Assembly: GCF_015062905.1 (NCBI RefSeq)
Contig: NZ_SUTK01000001.1
Coordinates: 1 to 64,000, forward strand
DNA: 64,000 bases
Origin: Methanobrevibacter thaueri
GTDB lineage: Archaea; Methanobacteriota; Methanobacteria; Methanobacteriales; Methanobacteriaceae
Direction of reading: 5' to 3'
Numbering within the stretch: position 1 is the first letter of the stretch; each line of letters starts with the position of its first letter. The notes below the pieces were generated by a model. The model was not told the DNA's origin. It made no database searches and saw only the letters and a program-made list of their open reading frames with translations. This document shows, piece by piece, positions 10,243 through 18,991 of this stretch. The position numbers and the translations under genes are program-made.

Positions 10243-10280
10243 ATAACTTTTATAATTATTCTAATATGGAATACTTATTC
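10210..10280 (+). repeat. 24-bp direct repeat, two copies 47 bp apart
   Basis: A 24-base unit ending in ATATGGAATACTTATTC occurs at 10210-10233 and again at 10257-10280. The following bases (GAATAACTTT) are also repeated. Each unit holds the short inverted pair ATTC/GAAT. It lies directly before the ATPase and could be its operator region or the scar of a duplication. Confidence 0.6.
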
Positions 10281-10285
10281 TTATA

Positions 10286-11467
10286 ATGAATAACTTTATA
10301 TGGAGAAAATCTTCGTGAAGATGAATTCTACAATTGGGTTGCAGAAACAGATAATCTTAAAAGTCTTTTAAACACTACATCTAATGGAAATGCACCACAA
10401 ATTTTGTTAACTGGCCTTAGGGGCGTTGGAAAACAGTATTTCTTAAAAAAATTAAAAAAGAATTGGATGATGACTATCTTGTGGTATACATCAATTTTTC
10501 CAAGGCCGAATGTTATCAAAAAAGAAACATGTCTGTAAGGGGACTGATGGAATTTTTCTTTAAGGAATTATTGATTGAGGCTAAAAATAAGAATTTAAAT
10601 ACATTGGATAAAAAAATAGAGAAATACTTTAAGGTAAATGATTTCAAAATCAAGGAGTTCATACAAATTGACAAGTTCCCGATACCTATTTTCGGCAGCA
10701 AAACCAATGTTGAAAAATTAATGGATTTTGTTTTAATAATGCCTGAAAAGATTCATGAAAGCAATTCTGATAAGATAAAGGGGGTTTTGATTTTTATAGA
10801 TGAGTTTCAAATCATTAAGGAATTGGATGATTATAAGGAATCATTTTTATGGAAATTAAGGAGTTATGTACAAAATCAGAATTATGTATCTTATGTTTTT
10901 TCTGGATCAATGAGTATGCAGGACGAATTGATTTCAGAAATTGCAAGTCAAAGAGGGGCATTTGGAGGCAGGATGCTTACAATCAACATATCTCCATTTA
11001 GCAAGGAAACTGTTAAAGCATATCTAACACAAGAGGCTCCGAATTTAAAATTTTCCGATGAAGGATTTGACAGGTTTTTTAAATGCACTTCGGGGATTCC
11101 TGCATATGTTAATATTTTTGCAACACTGCTTCCAAAAGATATTGAACTGAATGAAAATATTGTAAAATCGGAATTTGAAGAAAAAATTAAGGTTATTAAT
11201 TCTCATTTAATTGTAATCTGGGATAAATTAACGCTACGTGAACAATACATAATAATTTCTTTAATTGATGGGCCTTTAAAAAGAAACGAAATTGCAAAAA
11301 CGCTAAATGTTACTACCGGTTCTATTAGCAAGCCTTTGGTAAATCTTCAACACCAGGAATTGGTTATTTTAGAGAATAATTTTTACTATTTATCTGAGCC
11401 AATTCTTAAAAGATGGTTAGAATTGGAATTTGATAAAACTGGGACTTATCCATTTAGATTAGATTAA
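10286..11467 (+). pseudogene. archaeal ATPase (AAA, winged-helix C-terminus), frameshifted
   Basis: The frame from 10302 reads GENLREDEFYNWVAETDNLK and reaches the P-loop 'ILLTGLRGVGK'. One A is missing in GGAAAACAG near 10428-10434. Restoring it gives GVGKTVFLKKIKKELDDDYL, joined to the long frame that ends at 11467 (about 330 residues, Walker B-like 'GVLIFIDEFQ', sensor-type 'SYVFSGSMS', C-terminal winged helix 'RNEIAKTLNVTTGSISKPL'). The 5' end also lacks a start in frame: ATG at 10286 would need one T removed from CTTTA. Two single-base indels in homopolymers therefore break the gene. Sequencing error is an alternative. Such ATPases are common accessory genes in Methanobrevibacter; their role is unclear. 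Confidence 0.75.
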
Positions 11468-11564
11468 TTTTTTCTAAAAGTAGGGTGGTATCGTCCAATT
11501 CTCGCACAAGTGTTTATGTTTGCCCATGTTATAAATCACAGTGTTAGATTGTAATGTTCTATAA

Positions 11565-12655
<1,091 letters not shown>

Positions 12656-12661
12656 AAAAAA

Positions 12662-12688
12662 TTAAAAGTTAAAAATTTTAACTTTTAA
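12662..12688. terminator. bidirectional terminator
   Basis: 27-base inverted repeat with 13-base arms (TTAAAAGTTAAAA / TTTTAACTTTTAA) between the convergent ATPase gene and the small membrane-protein gene. Confidence 0.65.
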
Positions 12689-13026
12689 TCATTATTTTTT
12701 CTTAAAATCCAACTAATCAGCTCGACAATCAATATTAGGAATATGAATATTGCAGAGTCAATAAATAATGCTTTATGGTAGAATGTCTCGTAAATGAAGG
12801 ACACTACATAACAGATAATGAAAATTATTGATATGGCCCTGAATATCTTGCTGATTTTCTCATTTTCATATTTCTGTTTGAATTTTAAAAGTATTGCAAT
12901 TATTATTACTCCTAAGAGCAGTGCTCCAAACATTAAATGAGCAACAATCGGGATTTTTAAAGCTACTGAACATATGGTGTATGCTATTATTATAATTATT
13001 CCAAATATTAACTCACTTTTCTCCAT
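12685..13026 (-). CDS. small membrane protein, four predicted helices
   Basis: 113 residues with hydrophobic segments at about 7-28 ('LIFGIIIIIAYTICSVAL'), 29-47 ('LMFGALLLGVIIIAILL'), 64-82 ('ISIIFIICYVVSFIY') and 88-107 ('AIFIFLILIVELISWIL'), separated by a short Lys/Glu-rich loop. AGGAG lies seven bases before the ATG, which supports real translation. No family is recognised. It is downstream of, and on the same strand as, the 987-residue secreted protein, but the terminator between them suggests separate transcription. Confidence 0.65.
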   Translation of the reverse strand: MEKSELIFGIIIIIAYTICSVALKIPIVAHLMFGALLLGVIIIAILLKFKQKYENEKISKIFRAISIIFIICYVVSFIYETFYHKALFIDSAIFIFLILIVELISWILRKNND

Positions 13027-13097
13027 TTTATTTCTCCTTTAAACTTTTAACAATGTAATATATTTTTGATATTTATCATATTTTTTTTCATTCTAAA

Positions 13098-13127
13098 AAA
13101 AGTTAAAATAAGATTATTTTAACTTTT
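13098..13127 (-). terminator. terminator of the 987-residue secreted protein gene
   Basis: Perfect 14-base inverted repeat (AAAAGTTAAAATAA / TTATTTTAACTTTT) with a 2-base loop just after the stop codon, followed on the minus strand by TTTTTT. Confidence 0.7.
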
Positions 13128-13133
13128 CTTTCC

Positions 13134-16097
13134 TCACAATGGGTAAGGAACTTCATAAATCTGGTATTTTCTTGGAATATTGCATGCGGTCCATTTTTCT
13201 TCAGTAAAATACTGGTATGTTTCGCTTTTTGACAGTTTTTTAGTATATCCGTCGCCGACATATAATGCATCGTTCCTGTTTAGGCTTCCATCCGGATTTA
13301 TTGTGACTTCAACATAATCATATGTGCCGTCATCTTTTGGGATGTTGAAGAACTTTTTGCCCTGCATATATCCGTCTCTGGTGAATGCAACATGTTCATA
13401 CGCCCAATGCCAATCTTTTTTATCAACGAATTTATTTTTTATATAATTTCCAGCTCCATGTATTCCCATCATTGTTCCAATGGTGCTTGCAAGACCTAAT
13501 GTCAGGCTTCCGGTCACAATCTTTCCGGCAATTCCCGTAACCAGATTGCTGACCATATACCCTGCCACAGTCAGCGGGTGAATCTTATTCATAATATTGT
13601 CAATGATATTTCCGCTGGATCTTTTGATTTTTGCATAGGTGTTTCCGATGCCGCTGATTATGTCGACTGGGGTTGTTCCTACACTGCAGCAGTCACAGGA
13701 TGTAGGGACTAGTGAGCCTTTGTATGCAAAATCATCGTCAATTATTATCGCGTTGGATATTCCGCTTGTTGAATTGATGACAATTGTGGCATTGCTTCCG
13801 TCTTCACATAGAATATAAAACATTTCTCCAATCTGAGCAATGCTGAATTTATTATTTTCAACGGATTCGTAAAGGCTGTCTAAAGAATTTGTCAGATTGT
13901 TTGAATATCTCTCGGCAACTGGATTCAATACATAACTTTCAATATTCGGCAGGTAAAACGAGTTCATCAGTCTAAACATTGCTGAATTTTGGTTATTTCC
14001 GGCAACATTCATTCCCATATCTGCGTTTAATATGTGAAGATAGGTGTCATCAAAGTTGATTCCTCCAAGTATTGTTGTTGTCCTTTTACGGTCCCATTTT
14101 ACATTGAACTCCTTTGCATAATTGTCGGCTATCTCGTCTGCAAGCCATGCTGTTTCAAGGCCCGCCAGAAACATTCCATAGATGTTCATTATTCCGATTC
14201 TTGAAAGGTATCCGGAATTCACCTTTAACCATTTATCCAGGGTGGCATAGGTTACCTTATTGTTGATTATGGCATATGACTGAAGCACTTCAAAGCCTCT
14301 GACAACGTTATATAAATCACTGCGACCATAGCTTATGCTTTCACTTTTTTCAAGCTCTTCAATTCCATTGACAATCAATTTTGTTTTGATGTCCTCTCTG
14401 GATATGCTTGGCATGATCGAGTTTCTTGAATCGTCATATATGACGCTTTTTCCCGTATTTGTAAACATGATGCTTTCGGCATTGTTCATGGTTAGCTGGT
14501 CGTAGTTGTTATAATTGATTTCATAGGCATTCTTTTCATATAATTTTCCCAAATTGCTTCTGAGGCCTACCTCATCATAGCTGCCGGTGAAAAACAATAT
14601 CCTTGCCTTTATCAAGTCGTTCTGCAAGTATGTGATGATTTCGATGTCATCCCGATGCTTGTCCATAGTCAATCCGAAGAGGTCCGCATCGCACTGTGTC
14701 GTACTTCTGAATTCGATTTGTGTATAGTCATTTGCCTTTGAAATCAGCACTCCGTCACCCTTTAAATTGGCCTTGTTGTAATCGCTTTTGAGACTGCTTC
14801 CGTCAAACGGCACAAGATATGTTTTATAGCAGATCACATTTGCATCAATCCCCGGCTGCGGAGCTGTGGAGAACAGGTAATGTTTGGTTTCGCTTATGTG
14901 AATTGCAAAAACATCCTTTTTAGGCAATTTTATTATTCCGTCATTTCCTGTTTTCAGGGTGTAGGCGGAATTATGGAAAGCATATGGGACGGTTACATTG
15001 ACATAATCCGGAATCATGGTAATGTGGCTGAAGGATGCTGTTTTCATTACTGCATTGACTGTTATATGATTGGTATGTACAAGCCCTTCATATTCGGTTG
15101 TAATACTGTACTTTCCGGCCGGCAGGTCTATTGTCTGTGCTGCAATACCTTTCGAATCGCTTTTTGGAGTGTATGTTTTGCCGTTCACTTTCAATGTCAC
15201 TTTCTTATTGGGTGAAACCTTTCCGTTGCTGTTCAGCACTTTGACTGTGAATTTGCTTCCGTCCTTTTCGTCCATTGTCAGATCCCCTGTTTCAAGGATT
15301 GTCCTGATTGTTATCTTTTTTGTGATTGTTTCGGAGGTTTTGGAGTTGATAGATGAAATGCTGTAGGTTCCGGGTTTCAAATCTATAGCCAGTTTTCCTT
15401 TGCCCTTTTTGTTGGTTTTAACGCTATGGCTTTTGCTGCTCAATTTGAATTTGATATTGGTATTTTTAAGGAGTTTTCCTTTCTTGTCATAAAATGTTGC
15501 GCTATATGATGCCTTATTTTTATAGTATTTTGAAAAGTCACCCGCTTTTATTGTGCTTTTGATTGTTACGGTACTTTTGACGCTGTTCTTATGATAGTTT
15601 TTCGTTTCGTCAAATGTGGTTGTTACAGTATATTTACCGCTTTTCAGGTTAAGGTTTATCGATGCTTTTCCTTTCGAATCGGTTGTTTTGGTGTAGGTTT
15701 TTCCATCTATGGTAATTTTCACTTTGGATTTTTTCACTGCTTTTTTCAATTCGTCCTTGACCGTAACAGTAAGTTTGCTTCCGTCCTTGTAGTGCATCTT
15801 CACATCCGGAGCCTTTATGTTCACTTTCAGTTTGCTGTCGGTTATTGGACTTGCATATGCCTTTTTGGAATTGCCTGCTTCTATCTTCTCATTGCTGAGA
15901 CTAGCCTCAAGCTTTTCCATATTTTCGCAACCTGCCATGACTTCATCCTGGCTTTCGGGAGAAATCTGGCAAATTTCGTCTTCTGGTTGTTTGATTGTCT
16001 GTTGCAATGTTTCATTGTCCATTTCCTCTGCCGAAGCGGTTCCAATAAGCAAAAAAAGTAGGATGATGAAACATATGGTGTTTATTTTAATGTTCAT
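13134..16097 (-). CDS. secreted protein: Ig-like repeats plus an unrecognised C-terminal region
   Basis: 987 residues. Residues 1-24 are a signal peptide (MNIKINTICFIILLFLLIG). About four Ig-like repeats of the adhesin-associated type follow (about 85-430), each with a 'KVTLKVNGKTYTPKSDSKG' to 'GKYSITT' signature and rich in lysine. From about 430 the protein changes to a long region I do not recognise. It contains 'CDCC' at 801-804 and a Gly-rich hydrophobic stretch at about 840-884 ('LVTGIAGKIVTGSLTLGLAS') that could form a membrane hairpin. The last 100 residues are polar and aromatic-rich ('DWHWAYEHVAFTRDGYMQGK'). The Ig part probably holds it in or on the pseudomurein wall (inference). 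The role of the C-terminal half is unknown. Confidence 0.8.
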   Translation of the reverse strand: MNIKINTICFIILLFLLIGTASAEEMDNETLQQTIKQPEDEICQISPESQDEVMAGCENMEKLEASLSNEKIEAGNSKKAYASPITDSKLKVNIKAPDVKMHYKDGSKLTVTVKDELKKAVKKSKVKITIDGKTYTKTTDSKGKASINLNLKSGKYTVTTTFDETKNYHKNSVKSTVTIKSTIKAGDFSKYYKNKASYSATFYDKKGKLLKNTNIKFKLSSKSHSVKTNKKGKGKLAIDLKPGTYSISSINSKTSETITKKITIRTILETGDLTMDEKDGSKFTVKVLNSNGKVSPNKKVTLKVNGKTYTPKSDSKGIAAQTIDLPAGKYSITTEYEGLVHTNHITVNAVMKTASFSHITMIPDYVNVTVPYAFHNSAYTLKTGNDGIIKLPKKDVFAIHISETKHYLFSTAPQPGIDANVICYKTYLVPFDGSSLKSDYNKANLKGDGVLISKANDYTQIEFRSTTQCDADLFGLTMDKHRDDIEIITYLQNDLIKARILFFTGSYDEVGLRSNLGKLYEKNAYEINYNNYDQLTMNNAESIMFTNTGKSVIYDDSRNSIMPSISREDIKTKLIVNGIEELEKSESISYGRSDLYNVVRGFEVLQSYAIINNKVTYATLDKWLKVNSGYLSRIGIMNIYGMFLAGLETAWLADEIADNYAKEFNVKWDRKRTTTILGGINFDDTYLHILNADMGMNVAGNNQNSAMFRLMNSFYLPNIESYVLNPVAERYSNNLTNSLDSLYESVENNKFSIAQIGEMFYILCEDGSNATIVINSTSGISNAIIIDDDFAYKGSLVPTSCDCCSVGTTPVDIISGIGNTYAKIKRSSGNIIDNIMNKIHPLTVAGYMVSNLVTGIAGKIVTGSLTLGLASTIGTMMGIHGAGNYIKNKFVDKKDWHWAYEHVAFTRDGYMQGKKFFNIPKDDGTYDYVEVTINPDGSLNRNDALYVGDGYTKKLSKSETYQYFTEEKWTACNIPRKYQIYEVPYPL

Positions 16098-16221
16098 GAT
16101 ATCTACCTTCTGTCAATTTTTCTGTCTAATTGACGGTTAAAGTATGATATCTAGAACATATAAACTTTGATATTAAAATTAAATAGTAAATTGCTTTTAT
16201 AATGAATTTTTAAGAGCAATC

Positions 16222-16872
16222 CTATGGATATATGACAATTATGCACATATAAGTAAATTCGCTGCTGGCGATTTCGCTTAAAGTGGCTGAAACAATTTTC
16301 TCATCCGGATAGCTTAGGCGTTCACAGACGGTCACTTTCCTGTCCTCTTCAACCCCATTGTCAAGCAGGAACTGTGCCATGTCCTTGACTTTTCTTGATG
16401 GAAGTGCAATGGTTGTCTTGCCGTTGTTTATGACCGGAAGGATGTCTTCTATGTTTTCACGGCCGTGGAAGGTCATCACATTGGCATTGTCCCATTGGAT
16501 GTGGCATTCTGCAGCAGCAAGCTGAAGTGAACTGATTCCCGGAATAACCTCGATGTTCTCTTCGGGAAAATTGTTTTCATCCGAAAGCCTTAGGACGGTA
16601 TTCAAAACGCCTGAAAAACCTGGATCACCGGTTGACAATATTGACACGGTGTTTCCATCAGCTGCCAGTTTGACCCCTTCCTCCAATTTGTCCAGCAGAT
16701 CCTTGACGTTAAATGCGATTTTTCCTGGAGCGTCATCAAACAGGTCAATCGCACGAGTGCTTCCGACAGTGTAATCGCTCATTTCAACGGTATCGATTGC
16801 TTTTTTTGTCAAATATTCGCTGGAACCAGGTCCAATTCCAATGATATAAATTTTACCGGTCATTTTAATCAT
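16222..16872 (-). CDS. cbiE: cobalt-precorrin-7 C5-methyltransferase
   Basis: SAM-dependent methyltransferase of the anaerobic cobalamin pathway, needed for the corrinoids of methanogens. The tetrapyrrole methylase fold is shown by 'GIGPGS' (12-17) near the N-terminus, 'STGDPGFSGVL' in the middle and 'VIPGISSLQLAAA'. Length (216) fits CbiE without a fused CbiT. Possible starts are TTG 16875, ATG 16872 and ATG 16863. An AGGA five bases before 16872 favours that one, while 16863 follows the stop codon of the upstream gene directly. It overlaps or abuts the HxlR gene, so the two are probably cotranscribed. Confidence 0.9.
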   Translation of the reverse strand: MIKMTGKIYIIGIGPGSSEYLTKKAIDTVEMSDYTVGSTRAIDLFDDAPGKIAFNVKDLLDKLEEGVKLAADGNTVSILSTGDPGFSGVLNTVLRLSDENNFPEENIEVIPGISSLQLAAAECHIQWDNANVMTFHGRENIEDILPVINNGKTTIALPSRKVKDMAQFLLDNGVEEDRKVTVCERLSYPDEKIVSATLSEIASSEFTYMCIIVIYP

Positions 16873-17248
16873 CAATTCCTAATCTTTCTTTGAAATCATT
16901 TTTCAGGGATTCTCGAGTTTCAAGAGAATAGCTGTTGTTGTTTTCATCATGCAGCGTAAACATGGCCAATTCATAGATTATCCTGTTCATGGATTTGCCA
17001 TATTCAGTCAAATAGTACTCGGTAGTGACTGGAGTCGTGTTCAGAACCTTTTTTTCAATTAATCCGTTTTCCTCCAGTTCCTTAAGGCAATTGGATAATA
17101 CCTTATTGGATAACTTGGGTTTGTCCTCTTTGAATTCTTTGAAATGCTTTTTGCCAAAAAACATGTCCCTTATTATCTGAATGCTCCATTTTTTGTTAAT
17201 CAGATTTAAAGTCCTATCCACCGGGCAAACAACTTTGTCTGTGTTCAT
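16865..17248 (-). CDS. HxlR-family winged-helix regulator
   Basis: 127 residues with the HxlR layout: a Cys near the N-terminus ('VVCPVDRTLNLINKKW'), then 'IIRDMFFGKKHFKEF', the recognition region 'LSNKVLSNCLKELEENGLIE' and the wing 'VTTEYYLTEYGKSM'. Some HxlR proteins sense aldehydes or oxidants through this cysteine, so redox sensing is possible here (inference). It is divergent from the macrodomain-SirTM pair across a 125-base spacer with two related GTTAC sites, which suggests control of that pair and of itself. It overlaps cbiE downstream. Confidence 0.88.
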   Translation of the reverse strand: MNTDKVVCPVDRTLNLINKKWSIQIIRDMFFGKKHFKEFKEDKPKLSNKVLSNCLKELEENGLIEKKVLNTTPVTTEYYLTEYGKSMNRIIYELAMFTLHDENNNSYSLETRESLKNDFKERLGIDD

Positions 17249-17276
17249 AATTAAAAGTTGATTTAATTTCTATTTA

Positions 17277-17320
17277 AAGTTACTTTTTTGTAACTTGGTT
17301 TCTTGGAGGTTACAAAAATC
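17277..17320. promoter_or_regulatory. probable HxlR operators in the divergent promoter
   Basis: Perfect inverted repeat AAGTTAC-TTTTTT-GTAACTT at 17277-17296 lies against the regulator's TATA-like ACTTTAAATA (minus strand). A second copy of one half, GTTACAAAAA, lies at 17309-17318 just before the rightward TATA-like ATTTAAATG. Two matching sites beside two divergent promoters suggest a regulator binding both. Confidence 0.55.
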
Positions 17321-17373
17321 ATTTAAATGCCGTTGATTATACTAATAATTAACAAAAATGAGGAGGGGTTAAA

Positions 17374-18153
17374 ATTAATGCAACCGAACAACTGGATTTC
17401 CTATTGAACTATTTGATTGATGAAAGGGGAGAAGCTATTGACATTCCTAGTGATTTTCAGGACAAAAGAAATTTGCTCAGGGCATTGATGAATGTACGGA
17501 TGCCTTTGGAAATTTCCGATGAGTTCCTAAGGGTTCAGGACGAATTCTTGACCGCAGAAACTTCACAAAAGGTTTTGACTTCTCCGGAAGACATCGCTGA
17601 GGTTAAAGGCAGGATGATGCTGTGGCAGGGCGACATAACAACACTGAAGGTTGATGGAATCGTCAATGCAGCCAATTCAAAATTGCTTGGATGCTTTATT
17701 CCGCAGCACAACTGCATTGATAATGTCATTCACTCCTCTGCCGGTGTTCAGCTTAGAGATGAGTGCAACGAGATCATGCAAATGCAGGGCCATGACGAGG
17801 CGGTTGGAAAAGCAAAAATCACAGGCGCCTACAACCTGCCTTCAAAGCATGTTATTCACACTGTAGGGCCGCAGATTCCATACGGTTCACAGCCGACAGA
17901 CAGAGACTGCGAAGACCTGAAAAACTGTTATTTGTCATGTCTGGAGATTGCAGGCGAAAATGAACTTGAATCACTTGCGTTCTGCTGCATTTCAACAGGT
18001 GTGTTTAACTTTCCACAGGATCTGGCGGCTGAAATTGCAATAGGAACCGTCAATGAATATTTAAAATCAAATGAAACAACATTGAAACATGTAATTTTCA
18101 ATGTATTTACTGATGAGGATTATTTAATATATAAGGAGTATTTCAATGGATAA
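17374..18153 (+). CDS. zinc-containing macrodomain ADP-ribosyl hydrolase
   Basis: 259 residues read from an ATT at 17374. The SirTM-linked macrodomain is marked by '[17 protein letters not shown]', by '[19 protein letters not shown]' followed by LRDEC (the His/Cys zinc-ligand region) and by 'ISTGVFNFP'. Relatives remove ADP-ribose from proteins modified by the neighbouring SirTM. The first standard start in frame is TTG 17404, but in-frame coding ([10 protein letters not shown]) extends upstream, and a strong AGGAGG (17361-17366) lies seven bases before the ATT. The ATG at 17378 is in another frame and stops after nine codons. The 3' end overlaps the SirTM start by eight bases, so the two are translationally coupled. 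Confidence 0.88.
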   Translation: MNATEQLDFLLNYLIDERGEAIDIPSDFQDKRNLLRALMNVRMPLEISDEFLRVQDEFLTAETSQKVLTSPEDIAEVKGRMMLWQGDITTLKVDGIVNAANSKLLGCFIPQHNCIDNVIHSSAGVQLRDECNEIMQMQGHDEAVGKAKITGAYNLPSKHVIHTVGPQIPYGSQPTDRDCEDLKNCYLSCLEIAGENELESLAFCCISTGVFNFPQDLAAEIAIGTVNEYLKSNETTLKHVIFNVFTDEDYLIYKEYFNG

Positions 18154-18991
18154 ATTTACATTAAGATTGGATAAGGCCAAAAAGGCCATTGATGAGGCTG
18201 ATTACATAATAATAGGTGCCGGTGCGGGGCTGTCTACTGCTGCTGGAATCGACTACACCGGAGAGAGGTTTGAAAAATATTTCAAGGATTTCATCGAGGA
18301 ATACGGATTTACAGACATGTATTCCTCCGGATTTTATCCCTTCGAGTCTCAGGAAGAAAAATGGGCCTATTGGGCAAGGCATGTTTTTGCAAACCGTTAT
18401 GATGTGGGAAAAACAAGCGTTTATCAGAAATTATTGAAATTGGTTGAGGATAAGGAGTATTTTGTCCTCACAACCAATGTTGAACATCAGTTTTGGATTA
18501 ATGGATTTGATGATGAAAGGATATTTGCAACTCAGGGCGATTACGGACTGCTTCAATGTGAAAAGGCATGCCATGACAGATTATATCCCAACAAAGAACA
18601 GGTTTTTGAATGGGTGGAAAAAACAGAGAACTTTAGAATTCCGTCTGATCTTGTTCCCAAATGTCCGGTTTGCGGGGAAAATATGGATTTGAATCTGAGG
18701 AAGGACAGTTATTTTGTTGAAGATGCTAAATGGCATGAAATGAATAAGAATTATTATGATTTCCTGGATAATATCGACGGAAAATTCGTATTTCTGGAAA
18801 TTGGCGTTGGATTCAATACTCCTGGAATCATCCGATATCCCTTTGAGCAGATGACATACAGCAATTCAGAAGCAACACTTATAAGATTGAATCTCGATTA
18901 TCCTCAAGCAATTCCGGAAAATAAGGACAAGACAATAAGTTTTGATGAAGATGTTGAGGAAATTCTGGATTACTGGCTTTCAAGAATTTAG
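18146..18991 (+). CDS. class M sirtuin (SirTM), protein ADP-ribosyltransferase
   Basis: 281 residues. The NAD-binding '[20 protein letters not shown]' starts at 21, followed by '[13 protein letters not shown]' with Asn111. Where deacetylase sirtuins have the catalytic His, this protein has Gln130 ('[11 protein letters not shown]'), the hallmark of SirTM. Cys138, Cys142, Cys173 and Cys176 form the zinc site. Known SirTMs ADP-ribosylate a GcvH-like carrier after lipoylation and are encoded with a macrodomain hydrolase, a GcvH-like protein and a lipoate ligase. Only the macrodomain is next to it here, so the substrate is open. The 3' end overlaps the convergent phosphoesterase gene by 12 bases. 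Confidence 0.9.
   Translation: MDKFTLRLDKAKKAIDEADYIIIGAGAGLSTAAGIDYTGERFEKYFKDFIEEYGFTDMYSSGFYPFESQEEKWAYWARHVFANRYDVGKTSVYQKLLKLVEDKEYFVLTTNVEHQFWINGFDDERIFATQGDYGLLQCEKACHDRLYPNKEQVFEWVEKTENFRIPSDLVPKCPVCGENMDLNLRKDSYFVEDAKWHEMNKNYYDFLDNIDGKFVFLEIGVGFNTPGIIRYPFEQMTYSNSEATLIRLNLDYPQAIPENKDKTISFDEDVEEILDYWLSRI

Noticed and set aside
10286..10320. Short frame MEKIFVK... starting at ATG 10300 before the ATPase
   Set aside because: It is in the wrong frame for the ATPase N-terminus and ends quickly; the conserved reading lies in the frame that begins at 10302.
17378..17404. ATG at 17378 as start of the macrodomain gene
   Set aside because: It is out of frame with the macrodomain and ends after nine codons.
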